NCBI GenBank assembly: GCA_964444075.1
Contig: CAYUFF010000002.1
Coordinates: 1-45,684, forward strand
Source of the DNA: CAYUFF01 sp964444075
Lineage (GTDB): Archaea > Aenigmatarchaeota > Aenigmatarchaeia > CG10238-14 > SCSR01
Direction: 5' to 3'
Length of the DNA: 45,684 bases
Shown here one piece after another: positions 1 through 8,579 of the stretch. The notes below the pieces were generated by a model. That model was not told where the DNA came from and made no database searches. It saw only the letters and a program-made list of their open reading frames with translations. A program made the translations under genes and the position numbers. The stretch's first letter is position 1. Each line of letters begins with the position of its first letter.

Positions 1-307
1 GGGTGGATTGAAGCTCGGGTGGAGAAAGCCCGTCTATCATCGACGAGTTTACGGAGTTCGGCTTGATGAGGGAGGGGTTGAGGTAACCTTCTTGCGTGCT
101 CGCGGGGACGTAATCTCCTCCGAGGGTCGTGTAGATATCCTTCAGCAAATGGTGGGCCGGGGAGCGCTGGATCACTTCCTGTTGGGTTAGAGCGGTGGCT
201 AGCTTGAGAGCCGCGAGGGAGCATGTTAGGAGTAGCGCGACGAGGAGGAGCGAGCGCCCCCTTCCTCTGGGAAGCTTCGGTAGCTTTCCGCGGAGCGAGG
301 AGAGCAT
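1..307 (-). CDS. Secreted or membrane-anchored protein, N-terminal part (cut by window edge)
   Basis: An open reading frame begins with ATG at 307 and runs leftward off the window, giving about 102 residues. The N-terminus is basic (residues 1-17 carry several Arg and Lys) and is followed by a hydrophobic stretch at about 18-35 (SLLLVALLLTCSLAAL), which looks like a signal peptide or signal anchor. The rest is polar and has no motif I recognise. It is divergent from EF-1 alpha, with a 126-base gap. Reading the plus strand here gives a short competing frame, but the signal sequence and codon pattern favour the minus strand. Function unknown. Confidence 0.6.
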   Translation of the reverse strand, partial: MLSSLRGKLPKLPRGRGRSLLLVALLLTCSLAALKLATALTQQEVIQRSPAHHLLKDIYTTLGGDYVPASTQEGYLNPSLIKPNSVNSSMIDGLSPPELQST

Positions 308-382
308 GTTATTGATAGATTGTTACGACGCGCACTTAAAGGTTTCCTAGCCTGTTGTTATGCTGGAGTCACCCGAGAAAAA

Positions 383-429
383 ACGAAAAGCTTTTTAAAG
401 GTTTAAGGTAAATTTAACAAAGTCGGTGA
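383..429 (+). promoter_or_regulatory. EF-1 alpha promoter and ribosome binding site
   Basis: A BRE/TATA-like element (CGAAAAGCTTTTTAAAG, about 384-400) lies roughly 35 bases before the start codon of the EF-1 alpha gene. A GGTGA ribosome-binding site at 425-429 precedes the ATG at 434. This implies a short leader of about 10-15 nt. Assigned by eye from the archaeal consensus. Confidence 0.5.
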
Positions 430-433
430 AAGC

Positions 434-1708
434 ATGGCAGAAAAACCTCACCTTAACCTCGTAACGATAGGCCACGTAGACCACGGAAAATCTACGTTAA
501 TAGGAAGGCTCCTCTTCGAGACCGGGGTGGTTAAGGAAGAGGAGATCCAACAGTTAAAGGAGATTGCAAAGGAGTACAAGAAGGAAGGTTGGGAGTTCGC
601 TTACGTCCTCGACAAAACGAAGGAAGAAAGGGCGAGGGGTCTAACCATCGACATAATGCACAGGCCTTTTGAGACCAACAAGTATTTCTTCACGATAATA
701 GACGCCCCCGGTCACAGGGACTTCGTTAAAAACATGATTACTGGAGCGAGCCAAGCCGACGCCGCCCTCCTAGTAGTTTCTGCGAAGCCGGGAGAGGGCG
801 TGCAACAGCAGACGAAGGAGCACGCTTACCTAGCGAAGGTGCTCGGTATCGACCAGCTCATCGTCGCCATAACGAAGATGGACCTCGCGAACTGGGATCA
901 AAAGAGGTACGAAGAGGTGAAGGAGCAAGTGATAAACCTGTTGAAGCCTCTCGGCTACGACGTCGACAAGATAGATTTCATACCCGTTTCCGGACAGCAG
1001 GGAGACAACTTGATAAAACCGTCCGAGAAGACGCCGTGGTACTCCGGGCCGACGTTGATAGAAGCGCTAGACAAACTCCAAGTTCCGAAAAGGCCGATCG
1101 ACAAGCCACTCAGGATCCCTATCCAAGACGTCTTCTCCATCACCGGAGTAGGAACTGTACCCGTAGGAAGGGTTGAAACTGGCGTGCTGAAGGTGGGGGA
1201 GACGGTCGTCTTCGAACCTGCCGGAGTCAAGGGCGAAGTGAAGTCCATCGAAATCCACCACCAGCCGATCAAGGAGGCGAAGCCAGGAGATAACATAGGT
1301 TTCAACGTAAGGGGTGTGAGCAAAACCGACATAAGGAGGGGAGACGTAGCGGGACACCCAGACAACCCACCGACGGTCGTGAAAGAGTTCACAGGTCAAA
1401 TAGTCGTGCTGCAACACCCGACGGTGATCGCCGCTGGCTACACTCCTGTCTTCCACTGCCACACGGCGAGCGTCGCTTGTAAGATAGCAGAACTGATAGC
1501 AAAGATCGACCCAAGGACCGGGCAGGTCATCCAAGAGAATCCAGACTTCATCAAGCCTGGAGAGGCCGCGAAGATCAAGGTCGTTCCTACCAAGCCTATG
1601 GTGATAGAGCCTCAGTCGGAGTTCCCAGAGTTAGCCAGGTTTGCGATAAGGGACATGGGAATTACCGTGGCGGCTGGCGTTTGTTTGGAGGTCGTGAAAG
1701 CTAAGTAG
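434..1708 (+). CDS. tuf: Translation elongation factor EF-1 alpha
   Basis: GTPase that delivers aminoacyl-tRNA to the ribosome. The protein has 424 residues, the usual length for archaeal EF-1 alpha. The P-loop GHVDHGKST is at residues 13-21, the switch II motif DAPGHRDF near residue 90 and the TKMD base-recognition motif near 150. EF-Tu-like beta-barrel domains 2 and 3 follow. The switch I region contains RARGLTID, in which the usual archaeal/eukaryotic ERGxTID is only slightly altered. In many archaea this gene is followed by rps10 or lies in a ribosomal protein operon; here a membrane exchanger gene follows after 17 bases, so the usual translation cluster is not conserved. Confidence 0.97.
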   Translation: MAEKPHLNLVTIGHVDHGKSTLIGRLLFETGVVKEEEIQQLKEIAKEYKKEGWEFAYVLDKTKEERARGLTIDIMHRPFETNKYFFTIIDAPGHRDFVKNMITGASQADAALLVVSAKPGEGVQQQTKEHAYLAKVLGIDQLIVAITKMDLANWDQKRYEEVKEQVINLLKPLGYDVDKIDFIPVSGQQGDNLIKPSEKTPWYSGPTLIEALDKLQVPKRPIDKPLRIPIQDVFSITGVGTVPVGRVETGVLKVGETVVFEPAGVKGEVKSIEIHHQPIKEAKPGDNIGFNVRGVSKTDIRRGDVAGHPDNPPTVVKEFTGQIVVLQHPTVIAAGYTPVFHCHTASVACKIAELIAKIDPRTGQVIQENPDFIKPGEAAKIKVVPTKPMVIEPQSEFPELARFAIRDMGITVAAGVCLEVVKAK

Positions 1709-1725
1709 CGCGGAATTCTGAGAAA

Positions 1726-2694
1726 ATGGGAGGGATTTTCGCCGCAGATTTTTTTATTTTGTTCGTTTCTTTGTTTTTCCTCGGTTTCTTTTCCGACATC
1801 GCGATAGAGAACGCGGTAAGGTTCGCGAAACTTTCTGGAATGGGCAAGCTCGCCGTGGGTTTTTTGCTCGTATCGTTGATCACCTCTCTTCCAGAGTTCG
1901 CCATAACGCTCTCCTCGGTGGTCGAAAGAGTCCCGAAAATTTCTCTCGGAAACTTGGTGGGAGCCGACGTGGCCAACATAACCCTCATCCTCGGAGTGGT
2001 ATCGCTCCTCGCTCCCATGCGCTTCAAAAAGGAGCACGAATTTCAACTGAGGTTTCCTCCCTTCCTCATCATCCCACCCTTACTTCTCCTGCTCCTTAAC
2101 CTCTCGCCCTCTTCACATTTTCTCGTGGGGGTTTGTCTAATAACTTTCTTTTTCTTCGTGGCGGGGCTCATCATGAAGAGGGGGATTACTCTCGAGGAGA
2201 GAAAGCCTTTCTTCCAGCATAAAAGAGAATACTTCAACTCTCTAGTCGCGATGCTCCTTAGCCTCTCCTTGGTCCTTCTGTGTGCTCACCTGATCGTCAA
2301 CCGAACTGTCAAAATCGCCAGGGCGGTAGGAATCAGCTCCTCCTTGATAGCAGCGACGTTACTTTCGTTAGGAACGACTCTCCCCGAACTCTCCACAAGC
2401 TTGTCAGCAGTGAGGAAGGGTCATCCTTCGGTGGCACTAGGCAACGTTCTGGGTAGTTGCATCGTAAACTTAAGCTTAATCCTCGGTATACTGCTCGTGC
2501 TTTCCGCACCCCAACTCCCTCAGGAAGAATTTACCACCTTGCTGCTCTTCGCAATCTCACTACCGTTGATTCTCTACGTTCTCCTCCAGGATTACGCTCT
2601 CGACAGGAAAGACGGTGCGGTGCTGTTCGTAACCTACACGATTTTCTTGGTGATACTCTTACCCGCCCCTAATTTCCTCCGCCAGTTTTTCTAA
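1726..2694 (+). CDS. Sodium/calcium exchanger family (CaCA) membrane protein
   Basis: Multispanning cation/Ca2+ exchanger of 322 residues with about ten hydrophobic segments. The two family-defining alpha repeats are visible: SLPEFAITLSS followed by SLGNLVGADVANITLILG in the N-half, and TLPELSTSLSA followed by ALGNVLGSCIVNLSLILG in the C-half. The repeated Pro-Glu and Gly-Asn residues line the cation path in characterised relatives. It probably exports Ca2+ (or another cation) in exchange for Na+ or H+. It starts 17 bases after EF-1 alpha. Its last 36 bases overlap the convergent htpX gene. A second, divergent exchanger lies at 22550-23809. Confidence 0.88.
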   Translation: MGGIFAADFFILFVSLFFLGFFSDIAIENAVRFAKLSGMGKLAVGFLLVSLITSLPEFAITLSSVVERVPKISLGNLVGADVANITLILGVVSLLAPMRFKKEHEFQLRFPPFLIIPPLLLLLLNLSPSSHFLVGVCLITFFFFVAGLIMKRGITLEERKPFFQHKREYFNSLVAMLLSLSLVLLCAHLIVNRTVKIARAVGISSSLIAATLLSLGTTLPELSTSLSAVRKGHPSVALGNVLGSCIVNLSLILGILLVLSAPQLPQEEFTTLLLFAISLPLILYVLLQDYALDRKDGAVLFVTYTIFLVILLPAPNFLRQFF

Positions 2695-3522
2695 CCTCTT
2701 TATCCTTTCCTCGATGGGTGGATGCGTCGAAAAAAGCCTCGAAATCCACTCTCCCCTGAATGGGTTTACGATGAAGAGGTGAGAGGTCGCAAAGTTTCCC
2801 CTCTCCAACGGCACCATCCTTACACCCTCGGCTATTTTTCTCAGGGCGGAGGCGAGGCCCAGCGGTTTTTTCGAGATTATACCACCTACCCTATCGGCTT
2901 CGAACTCCCTTTCTCTAGAAATCGCGAGCTGCACGAGGGTTGCTGCCAGAGGAGCGAAGATGAGAAGAGGAAGTAAGAAGAAGCCATACCCTCCTTCCCT
3001 TTCCTCCGAGAAAACCATGAAGTACCAAGCCAGCTGCGCTAGGTATGAAATCGCCCCTCCGACGGATGCCGCTACCGTAGAGATTAAAGTATCCCTCGAT
3101 TTTATGTGCGCCAGCTCGTGGGAAAGCACTCCCTCGAGCTCTTCCTCGTCGAGTAATTCGAGCAAACCTCTCGTAACGGCCACTGCAGAATGCCTCGGAG
3201 ACCTTCCCGTAGCGAAGGCGTTCGGAGAGGGGGAATCGATCAAATAAACTCTCGGCTTTGGTATCTCCGCCTTCCTGGAGAGTTTCTCGACGATTTCGTG
3301 CAACTTTGGATTCTCCTCTTTTCTTACTTCCCTAGCTCCGTACATGGAAAGGACAATCTTATCGGAGTACCAGTAAGCGAGAAAGTTCACGGCTAAAGCT
3401 AAGAACAAAGCTATCGTCATCCCGCTAATTCCTCCTATCAAGAAACCTATACCTAGGAAAATTGCTATAAGGAGCGCGAAGAATAGCGTCGTCCTTAAAA
3501 TTCCAATCCCATTCATCTTCAT
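2659..3522 (-). CDS. htpX: HtpX-type membrane zinc metalloprotease
   Basis: M48-family membrane metalloprotease of 287 residues that degrades misfolded membrane proteins. Two N-terminal membrane segments (about residues 9-52) precede the catalytic domain. The HELAH zinc motif is at residues 135-139, and the third zinc ligand lies in an EREFEAD segment near residue 205. Two further hydrophobic segments lie between these. It overlaps the preceding DUF131-like gene by four bases (ATGA), so the two are probably one transcript. Its 3' end overlaps the convergent exchanger gene by 36 bases. Confidence 0.93.
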   Translation of the reverse strand: MKMNGIGILRTTLFFALLIAIFLGIGFLIGGISGMTIALFLALAVNFLAYWYSDKIVLSMYGAREVRKEENPKLHEIVEKLSRKAEIPKPRVYLIDSPSPNAFATGRSPRHSAVAVTRGLLELLDEEELEGVLSHELAHIKSRDTLISTVAASVGGAISYLAQLAWYFMVFSEEREGGYGFFLLPLLIFAPLAATLVQLAISREREFEADRVGGIISKKPLGLASALRKIAEGVRMVPLERGNFATSHLFIVNPFRGEWISRLFSTHPPIEERIKRLEKLAEEIRGG

Positions 3523-3788
3523 ACACCGAATCTAATTAATACCAGAAAGATTATAAAAATTACGGCAGAAAGTATCGCAAGAGTTAGCGCGACCGTCCTG
3601 TCGGTACCGCCCACTATGGGTATAGGTCCTATCCAAACGACGAATCCGCCCTCTGCCCTACTCTTTACTTTTTCTTTAGATGAAAGGGAAAGGAGCAGTA
3701 GGAGACTCCCCACGATCAACAACAGAATCCCCATGCTAATCATGAGGATCCCCAAGTTCGGGTCGAACGCCAAGAGTTTTTCCACCAT
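3519..3788 (-). CDS. DUF131-like small membrane protein
   Basis: Small protein of about 89 residues with two transmembrane segments. Between them is a conserved-looking GGFVVWIGPIPIVGG stretch that I recognise as typical of the archaeal DUF131 family. Function unknown. I place the start at 3788 (MVEKLLAFD) because the sequence just upstream contains a GGAG-like ribosome site and an AT-rich TATA-like stretch. A longer reading would start at 3848 and overlap the divergent gene at 3847. It overlaps htpX by four bases, suggesting cotranscription. Confidence 0.7.
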   Translation of the reverse strand: MVEKLLAFDPNLGILMISMGILLLIVGSLLLLLSLSSKEKVKSRAEGGFVVWIGPIPIVGGTDRTVALTLAILSAVIFIIFLVLIRFGV

Positions 3789-3846
3789 CTTCTCCAAAAC
3801 AAAATGATACTTTAATAAGTTTAAAGTTAACAAAAAATATTTAAGC

Positions 3847-5133
3847 ATGATGAATGTGGGCTTCGGTCAAGTTGTACGTGTGAAAAAGGAAAGAACGACC
3901 GTGTTTTCTCTTACTATGCTTTTCGTCTTACTCATCCTTTCAACTTCAGCCCTAGGAGACCTACCCTTCACCTGCACCGTAAAACCTTCCTGCGACCAGT
4001 CGACGGGTGAGAAGGTCGTGCTCAAGCTCTCCAACACGACAAACGCGCACGCCGCGCTACCTACCGAAACGTACCCTTACTCTCTCTGTTGCAAGGGAAT
4101 AGGTGGGAATTGGATTCTTGGTTTAGATTGTTCCTCCAAGTTTTCCTATAATTTTTTAAACTTATCCAACGTAACTAACGCGCATGTGGAAACGAGTCTC
4201 TACGACAACTACCATGTGAAAGCTTGTATTGCAGGCGTTGGTCTCGTAAACTGTACCTATGCTTTGGATAGCTGCCCTAAAGACTACTACTGTGTTGTTG
4301 CAATTTCCAACTGGACGAACGCGCACGTCGAAGAGTGTAACGCTGGAAACTACAGGATAAAGGTTTGCTGCAGAATTTTCAGTCATTTTATATGGAAACC
4401 TCCAGAGGAGGGTGACATCAGAAAGTTGATAGGGATTTCTGGGACTAAGGATTTTCTAAATGTTTTCTGGAAAATTTCGAGTGTGGGTGGGAAAAACCAA
4501 AGACCTTTAAACGTGACTTGCTGGCTCAACGGAGATAAGGCAAACGCCTGTCACGGGTTTAGGAGAATCAGCAGCTGCACAATATTTCATCCTAAGTATA
4601 ACTCTACACTAGAATGTACGGCTTCTGGATGTAAAGTCGGAAAAAGTATGATAACTTGCATAGTTAACGATACCGTTTATCCTATGGTAAGCAACCAAAC
4701 CTCCCTCGAATTCAGGCATATCGACCACCGGATAAAGTGTTTACCTGGTTTGAACGCTACCGTAGGTAGGCTGGATATAAGGCTGACGTTGAAAAATACC
4801 GGATTGTTGAGAGATAGATACAACGTGACGTTGGATTCTTTAACGCCAAACATTCTCACCCCCATACAAAAAAGGCTTCAAACTAACCTTCTAGCTTATG
4901 GAGAAATCGAAGATAAGACAGTAAAAATCCTCCTGCTATCTAGCGGTGAGGGTTGGTTAATCATTACTACCAATTCCACGGAGGATCCCAGGATGGGAAA
5001 CGTTGTGCGAATGAAAATTTTCACTGGTTACAAGAGTCTGAGCGGATTGAACTACGTCGCTATCACCCAGCTCTTCCTCCTAAGCTCATTAATTTTCTTG
5101 CTCTTTCAGAGGAGAGGTATAATAAAACTTTAA
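3847..5133 (+). CDS. Cys-rich surface glycoprotein with NAH repeats and C-terminal anchor
   Basis: Secreted protein of 428 residues. It has an N-terminal signal segment (about residues 18-37) and a C-terminal transmembrane anchor followed by a short basic tail (QRRGIIKL). Many N-X-S/T sequons suggest N-glycosylation. The N-terminal third contains three copies of a unit built on SN-x-TNAH, each ending in a Tyr and a Cys. The C-terminal half (about 195-300 and the anchor) is clearly similar to the C-terminal part of the protein at 16505-18079, including shared WLN, SSCTIFHP and FRH-like stretches and conserved cysteines. The gene appears to have its own AT-rich promoter and a leaderless start. 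The start could be the GTG at 3880 instead. Function unknown. Confidence 0.75.
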   Translation: MMNVGFGQVVRVKKERTTVFSLTMLFVLLILSTSALGDLPFTCTVKPSCDQSTGEKVVLKLSNTTNAHAALPTETYPYSLCCKGIGGNWILGLDCSSKFSYNFLNLSNVTNAHVETSLYDNYHVKACIAGVGLVNCTYALDSCPKDYYCVVAISNWTNAHVEECNAGNYRIKVCCRIFSHFIWKPPEEGDIRKLIGISGTKDFLNVFWKISSVGGKNQRPLNVTCWLNGDKANACHGFRRISSCTIFHPKYNSTLECTASGCKVGKSMITCIVNDTVYPMVSNQTSLEFRHIDHRIKCLPGLNATVGRLDIRLTLKNTGLLRDRYNVTLDSLTPNILTPIQKRLQTNLLAYGEIEDKTVKILLLSSGEGWLIITTNSTEDPRMGNVVRMKIFTGYKSLSGLNYVAITQLFLLSSLIFLLFQRRGIIKL

Positions 5134-5160
5134 AGCGTTTATCAAATAGGAAATTATTCT

Positions 5161-6228
5161 ATGAAGGCTTATTTGCTCACCATTCCCGTAGGAGTAATTG
5201 CTGTTGACGAGAAGAAAAAAGTGTTGGAAACTTATTTCTTTCCCAAAGACCCTAAGCTCGCTGCTACCAAATTTCTTTCATCAGAAGAAGGAAAAATTAT
5301 CAAGGAAGAAAAGAAAGTTAAGGATTTTCTTGAGAAAAAAGGCTACGAGGTAGTCTTCCTGAAGAAAAAGAAGGGTGAAAGGTTTGAAGAGAACGTAGAA
5401 ATCGAGGATTGGGTGAGGGAGAACTTAATCAAGATTCTCCTTGAAAAAAATTTTGCTAAGGATGTATTAGAGGTTAACGAGTTGCTTTCTAAAATCAACC
5501 TTGTGATAAGCAGGGAAAGGATAAGGAAGTCCGCACGAAGGGACAGGCTCGTGATCCAAGCGACGAATGCCTTGGAAGAACTGGATAAAATAATCAACAT
5601 ACTCGCCCAAAGGTTGAGGGAGTTCTACTCTTTCCATTTTCCAGAAATGGATAGAGAGGTTTCGAGTCATGAAAGGTTCGCGAAGCTCGTGGAAAAATAC
5701 GGGAGGAGAGAAAACGTGGACGATCCTTCGTTGAAAAGGCTTGCAGAAGAGAGTGTGGGCGGAGAGTTCCGAAATACCGACGTAGAGATCTGTAGGAAGC
5801 TCGCGAAGGAATTGCTCAACCTTTATACACTAAGGGAAAGCGTTAGCGAGTATGTTGAAAAAACTGTTAGAGAACTCGCTCCTAACTTCACCGAGCTCGC
5901 AACACCACTCATAGCTGCGAAACTCATAGCGAAGGCTGGTAGCTTAGAAAAAATAGCGAAGATGGCTTCTTCGACGTTACAACTGGTAGGGGCCGAAAAA
6001 GCACTCTTCAGGTATTTAAGGGGGAAGGGAAAAAGCCCTAGGTTTGGAGTGCTTGCTATTCATCCCTTAATCCAAAGGGCACCAGAAAAGCTGAAGGGAA
6101 AGGTAGCGAGAGTGTTGGCGGCAAAGCTGAGTATGGCGGCGAAGATAGACTTTTACTCCAAGGAAAACAAAGCGGAAAAGCTGAAAAGGGAGTTAGAGAA
6201 GAAATTGGAGGAAATTGTCTCCACCTGA
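5161..6228 (+). CDS. nop5: Nop5/Nop56-family C/D box sRNP core protein
   Basis: Scaffold protein of 355 residues for archaeal C/D box sRNPs, bridging L7Ae-bound guide RNA and fibrillarin to direct 2'-O-methylation. It has an N-terminal fibrillarin-binding domain, a charged coiled-coil middle and a C-terminal Nop domain (about residues 225-335) with the GSLEKIAKM and GVLAIHPLIQ blocks typical of the family. The usual neighbour, fibrillarin (flpA), is not adjacent and I see none in the window. The gene ends in a Lys-rich helix. It precedes the pilus-like block, from which it is separated by 130 AT-rich bases. Confidence 0.93.
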   Translation: MKAYLLTIPVGVIAVDEKKKVLETYFFPKDPKLAATKFLSSEEGKIIKEEKKVKDFLEKKGYEVVFLKKKKGERFEENVEIEDWVRENLIKILLEKNFAKDVLEVNELLSKINLVISRERIRKSARRDRLVIQATNALEELDKIINILAQRLREFYSFHFPEMDREVSSHERFAKLVEKYGRRENVDDPSLKRLAEESVGGEFRNTDVEICRKLAKELLNLYTLRESVSEYVEKTVRELAPNFTELATPLIAAKLIAKAGSLEKIAKMASSTLQLVGAEKALFRYLRGKGKSPRFGVLAIHPLIQRAPEKLKGKVARVLAAKLSMAAKIDFYSKENKAEKLKRELEKKLEEIVST

Positions 6229-6358
6229 ACTTTTCGAGAAGTTCGACTTTTCTGTTTTACCGTCGAGGGTTTCTGAAAACCTTCTCGAAGCCAAACTATA
6301 TTATCATTTAAACACTTAAATTATTATTATTTAAGGTAGTAAAAAAAATTATAGTGTT
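6229..6358 (+). promoter_or_regulatory. AT-rich promoter region ahead of pilus-like operon
   Basis: This intergenic stretch becomes very AT-rich from about 6297. TATA-like candidates (TTAAATTATTATTATTTAAG, 6316-6335) lie about 25-40 bases before the ATG at 6359. No strong ribosome-binding site is seen, so the operon's first transcript may be leaderless or nearly so. The first part contains the inverted AACTTTTCGAGAAGTTCGA-like sequence (6230-6248), a possible terminator stem for nop5. Confidence 0.4.
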
Positions 6359-6898
6359 ATGATGGTCGAAAGAAATAACGAAAGTGAAAAGGAGGGTTAC
6401 GAGGAATACGAAATCGTACCCCTATCACCCTTAAGAAAGTTGGAAAGAAGGGTCCGAAGACTCGAAGCGGAAAGGAGTGTTAGTAATAAAGAACTTTTTT
6501 CCAAACTCTTGGAAGTAAGCGAAGCCAACCAAACGTTAGTAGAAAGACTCATCGAGAACGACCGCGTTTTGAGAGAAGAACTTGGTAAGCTATCGACTTT
6601 GATCGAAGACCTCGTAAACAACTTAAAGGAGTTAATCGTCTACATAAAGCTCGGAGCTTCGAGGGAAGTTTCAGGTATAGAAAAAGTCGGTGGTGAGGCT
6701 GAAACCGCGATCCCATCGACCGAGGATGTAGCCCTCAAAATCCTCCTAGAAAAATTAATCGAAGAAAACAGAAGAATCATCGAGACGAACCAAACTATAA
6801 CGGATAGACTGGAGGAGCTCAGTAGAAAGTTGGGAAGGATTCTTCATCTTCCACCACCGCTCGTAATAAGGAGGGCCACCCCCGTAGAAAGGAGGTGA
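6359..6898 (+). CDS. Coiled-coil protein, first gene of pilus-like operon
   Basis: Acidic, Glu/Lys/Leu-rich protein of 179 residues, without signal peptide or membrane span and probably cytoplasmic. Two long amphipathic segments (about residues 25-100 and 120-165) have heptad-like spacing and contain similar phrases (VSEANQTLVERLIENDRVL and IIETNQTITDRLEELSRKL), suggesting an internal duplication. The C-terminus is basic. It is followed seven bases later by the first pilin-like gene, so it is probably a component or regulator of the secretion ATPase machinery. No family recognised. Confidence 0.65.
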   Translation: MMVERNNESEKEGYEEYEIVPLSPLRKLERRVRRLEAERSVSNKELFSKLLEVSEANQTLVERLIENDRVLREELGKLSTLIEDLVNNLKELIVYIKLGASREVSGIEKVGGEAETAIPSTEDVALKILLEKLIEENRRIIETNQTITDRLEELSRKLGRILHLPPPLVIRRATPVERR

Positions 6899-6904
6899 GG
6901 AAAG

Positions 6905-7507
6905 ATGAAGCTTTGTCAAGCCCACATAGTTTCCTACGTAATAGTGGCTCTCCTCGCCATAGCCTTTGCTGGAACAGGCTACGTGTGGATTAAGCCTTTG
7001 ATAGAGAAAAGGAGCGACAAAATTAAGGTAGAAGCGTTGCTTCGTGCTTTCGATCCTGACAATCCAGAATCTTTACCGAGGAAAATTGAGGAAGTTGCAA
7101 ACACTCATAGTACGACCAGGTTCACATTTCCCGAGAAGGGTGCATGGATAGTTTCGGAACAGAACAACTCATTTTCCTTCACTGTACCTTCCAAAATAAG
7201 CAACGTTGCTGTAGGGACTGGATGGGTTTCTTACACACCCGGCGTATCCTGCCCTCCGCAAACAGGAGAAATCGGTGAGTCTCCCTTTGCCGTATGCATC
7301 AGAGCTAGAAAAGTGGGTAGTATCTACGAGTTGTACTACAAAGTTACGTTCAGGGAGCTCTTCGATGAAACTTCAGGAAAAACCTACAAGGTCCAACTGA
7401 AACCCTGCGAAAGGGCAAGTGGGTATGGGGATGAAATTGTGATAAGATTTTTAGGGGTGGAAAAGACGGGAAACCACATCATTACCAAAGTTGCTTTATG
7501 TGGCTAA
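6905..7507 (+). CDS. Pilin-like single-span protein A
   Basis: Protein of 200 residues. A very short N-terminal head (MKLCQAH) precedes a hydrophobic helix at about residues 8-30, the arrangement of archaeal type III (prepilin-like) signal segments with cleavage near the Gln. The ectodomain is beta-rich and has several cysteines. Residues about 47-66 (FDPDNPESLPRKIEEVAN) recur almost unchanged in the next gene, and FREL is also shared, so the two genes are tandem paralogues. It probably forms a pilus subunit or minor pilin of the machine encoded downstream. Confidence 0.7.
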   Translation: MKLCQAHIVSYVIVALLAIAFAGTGYVWIKPLIEKRSDKIKVEALLRAFDPDNPESLPRKIEEVANTHSTTRFTFPEKGAWIVSEQNNSFSFTVPSKISNVAVGTGWVSYTPGVSCPPQTGEIGESPFAVCIRARKVGSIYELYYKVTFRELFDETSGKTYKVQLKPCERASGYGDEIVIRFLGVEKTGNHIITKVALCG

Positions 7508-7509
7508 GT

Positions 7510-8145
7510 ATGAAGAGCCAAGCAGAGGTAATTTCGCTCGTCTTGGTTTTTTTGATTGCTATGGGACTTCTCTACTTTACCTTCGGATGGTTCTATCCAT
7601 GGGTAGAAAGGCGAAGAGACGAGATTAAGCTTGAGAGAGTCCTGTCTAATTTCGACCCGAGCAACCCCAACTCTCTTCCGAGGAAGATTGAGGAAGTTGC
7701 AAACACTGGTGGAGTGGTCAAGTTCAGGGTTGGAGAAAGAGGTGTGTGGAACCTTTACCCTCACAACGCTCATGATCCTTTGAATAATTCCCTAGAATTC
7801 TCTTTCTTCAGTAGGATAATCACCCATAAAATTCCGCGCGGTGAGTGGAAAAGTTTTGAAGGAAAAGAATGCAAGACAACAGTAGGTAGCATCTCAGAAA
7901 AGCCGTTCCTCGTTTGTTTGAAAGCGGATGAGCAAGCGAACGGTTACCTCGTCAAGCTAAGGGTTGTTTTTAGGGAGCTTTGTTCGGTTGGGAATTGCGT
8001 TAAAATTTTGCTTTCAAGAGAAACTCCCCTATCTCCTCTTTCCTCAACTTCAAAAACAATTACTATAAGGGGTTCTGGAACAACTTCTTCCGTGGAGAGG
8101 GGAATAGTTATAATCCTTAAAGAAGTGAAAATTTCATTGGTATGA
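7510..8145 (+). CDS. Pilin-like single-span protein B
   Basis: Protein of about 211 residues, paralogous to the preceding gene. The shared FDPsNPnSLPRKIEEVAN block follows an N-terminal helix beginning MKSQAEVISLVLVF. I choose the ATG at 7510 because the short MKxxQ head matches the other pilin-like proteins in this operon; an ATG at 7498 would add four residues and overlap the previous gene. The C-terminal part is Ser/Thr-rich. Probable pilus subunit acting outside the membrane. Its stop codon overlaps the next start (ATGA). Confidence 0.7.
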   Translation: MKSQAEVISLVLVFLIAMGLLYFTFGWFYPWVERRRDEIKLERVLSNFDPSNPNSLPRKIEEVANTGGVVKFRVGERGVWNLYPHNAHDPLNNSLEFSFFSRIITHKIPRGEWKSFEGKECKTTVGSISEKPFLVCLKADEQANGYLVKLRVVFRELCSVGNCVKILLSRETPLSPLSSTSKTITIRGSGTTSSVERGIVIILKEVKISLV

Positions 8146-8579
8146 AGAAAAAACTTCAGAGCGTCATCGTTCAGTTTATCATCTTCTTCTTAGTATGCGT
8201 GGGTGTCCTCGTTACGTTCTCGAACCTTTTCCACATCCAGTTAAGGATTACCCAAAAGGACATTCTAAGAGAAAACCTCAAACTTATAACCGAGGAGTCC
8301 TCCCAAGCAATGGTCTACGCTTCGATTACTTGTAAACAGTGCGATTACGCAAGGATAACGATCTTTCCTCCGAAGAAAATTTCCAACGTTCATTACAAGG
8401 TTGAAACTTCTTCCCGTGGTTTGGAGACGACTTCTTTTAGTTCACGATTCAACGAAAGTTGGGTGTCTCCTGTATTCAACTTAAACTACACACTTTCCCT
8501 TCAACCTGAGGAATGGTATTCTGGTAGAAATTTAACTTTAATTTTCCAAAGAAGAAACTATAAACTATGGATAGGGTGA
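8142..8579 (+). CDS. Pilin-like single-span protein C
   Basis: Protein of 145 residues with a short basic head (MKKKLQS), a hydrophobic helix at about residues 8-28 and a small extracellular domain. The domain has a CKQC pair and several N-X-S/T sequons. Its layout resembles a minor pilin. It starts on the ATGA overlap with the previous gene and overlaps the ATPase gene by 13 bases, so translation is probably coupled. Confidence 0.65.
   Translation: MKKKLQSVIVQFIIFFLVCVGVLVTFSNLFHIQLRITQKDILRENLKLITEESSQAMVYASITCKQCDYARITIFPPKKISNVHYKVETSSRGLETTSFSSRFNESWVSPVFNLNYTLSLQPEEWYSGRNLTLIFQRRNYKLWIG

Noticed and set aside
955..1534. Long minus-strand frames inside EF-1 alpha
   Set aside because: These are shadows of a highly conserved gene on the plus strand; no motif or start signal supports them.
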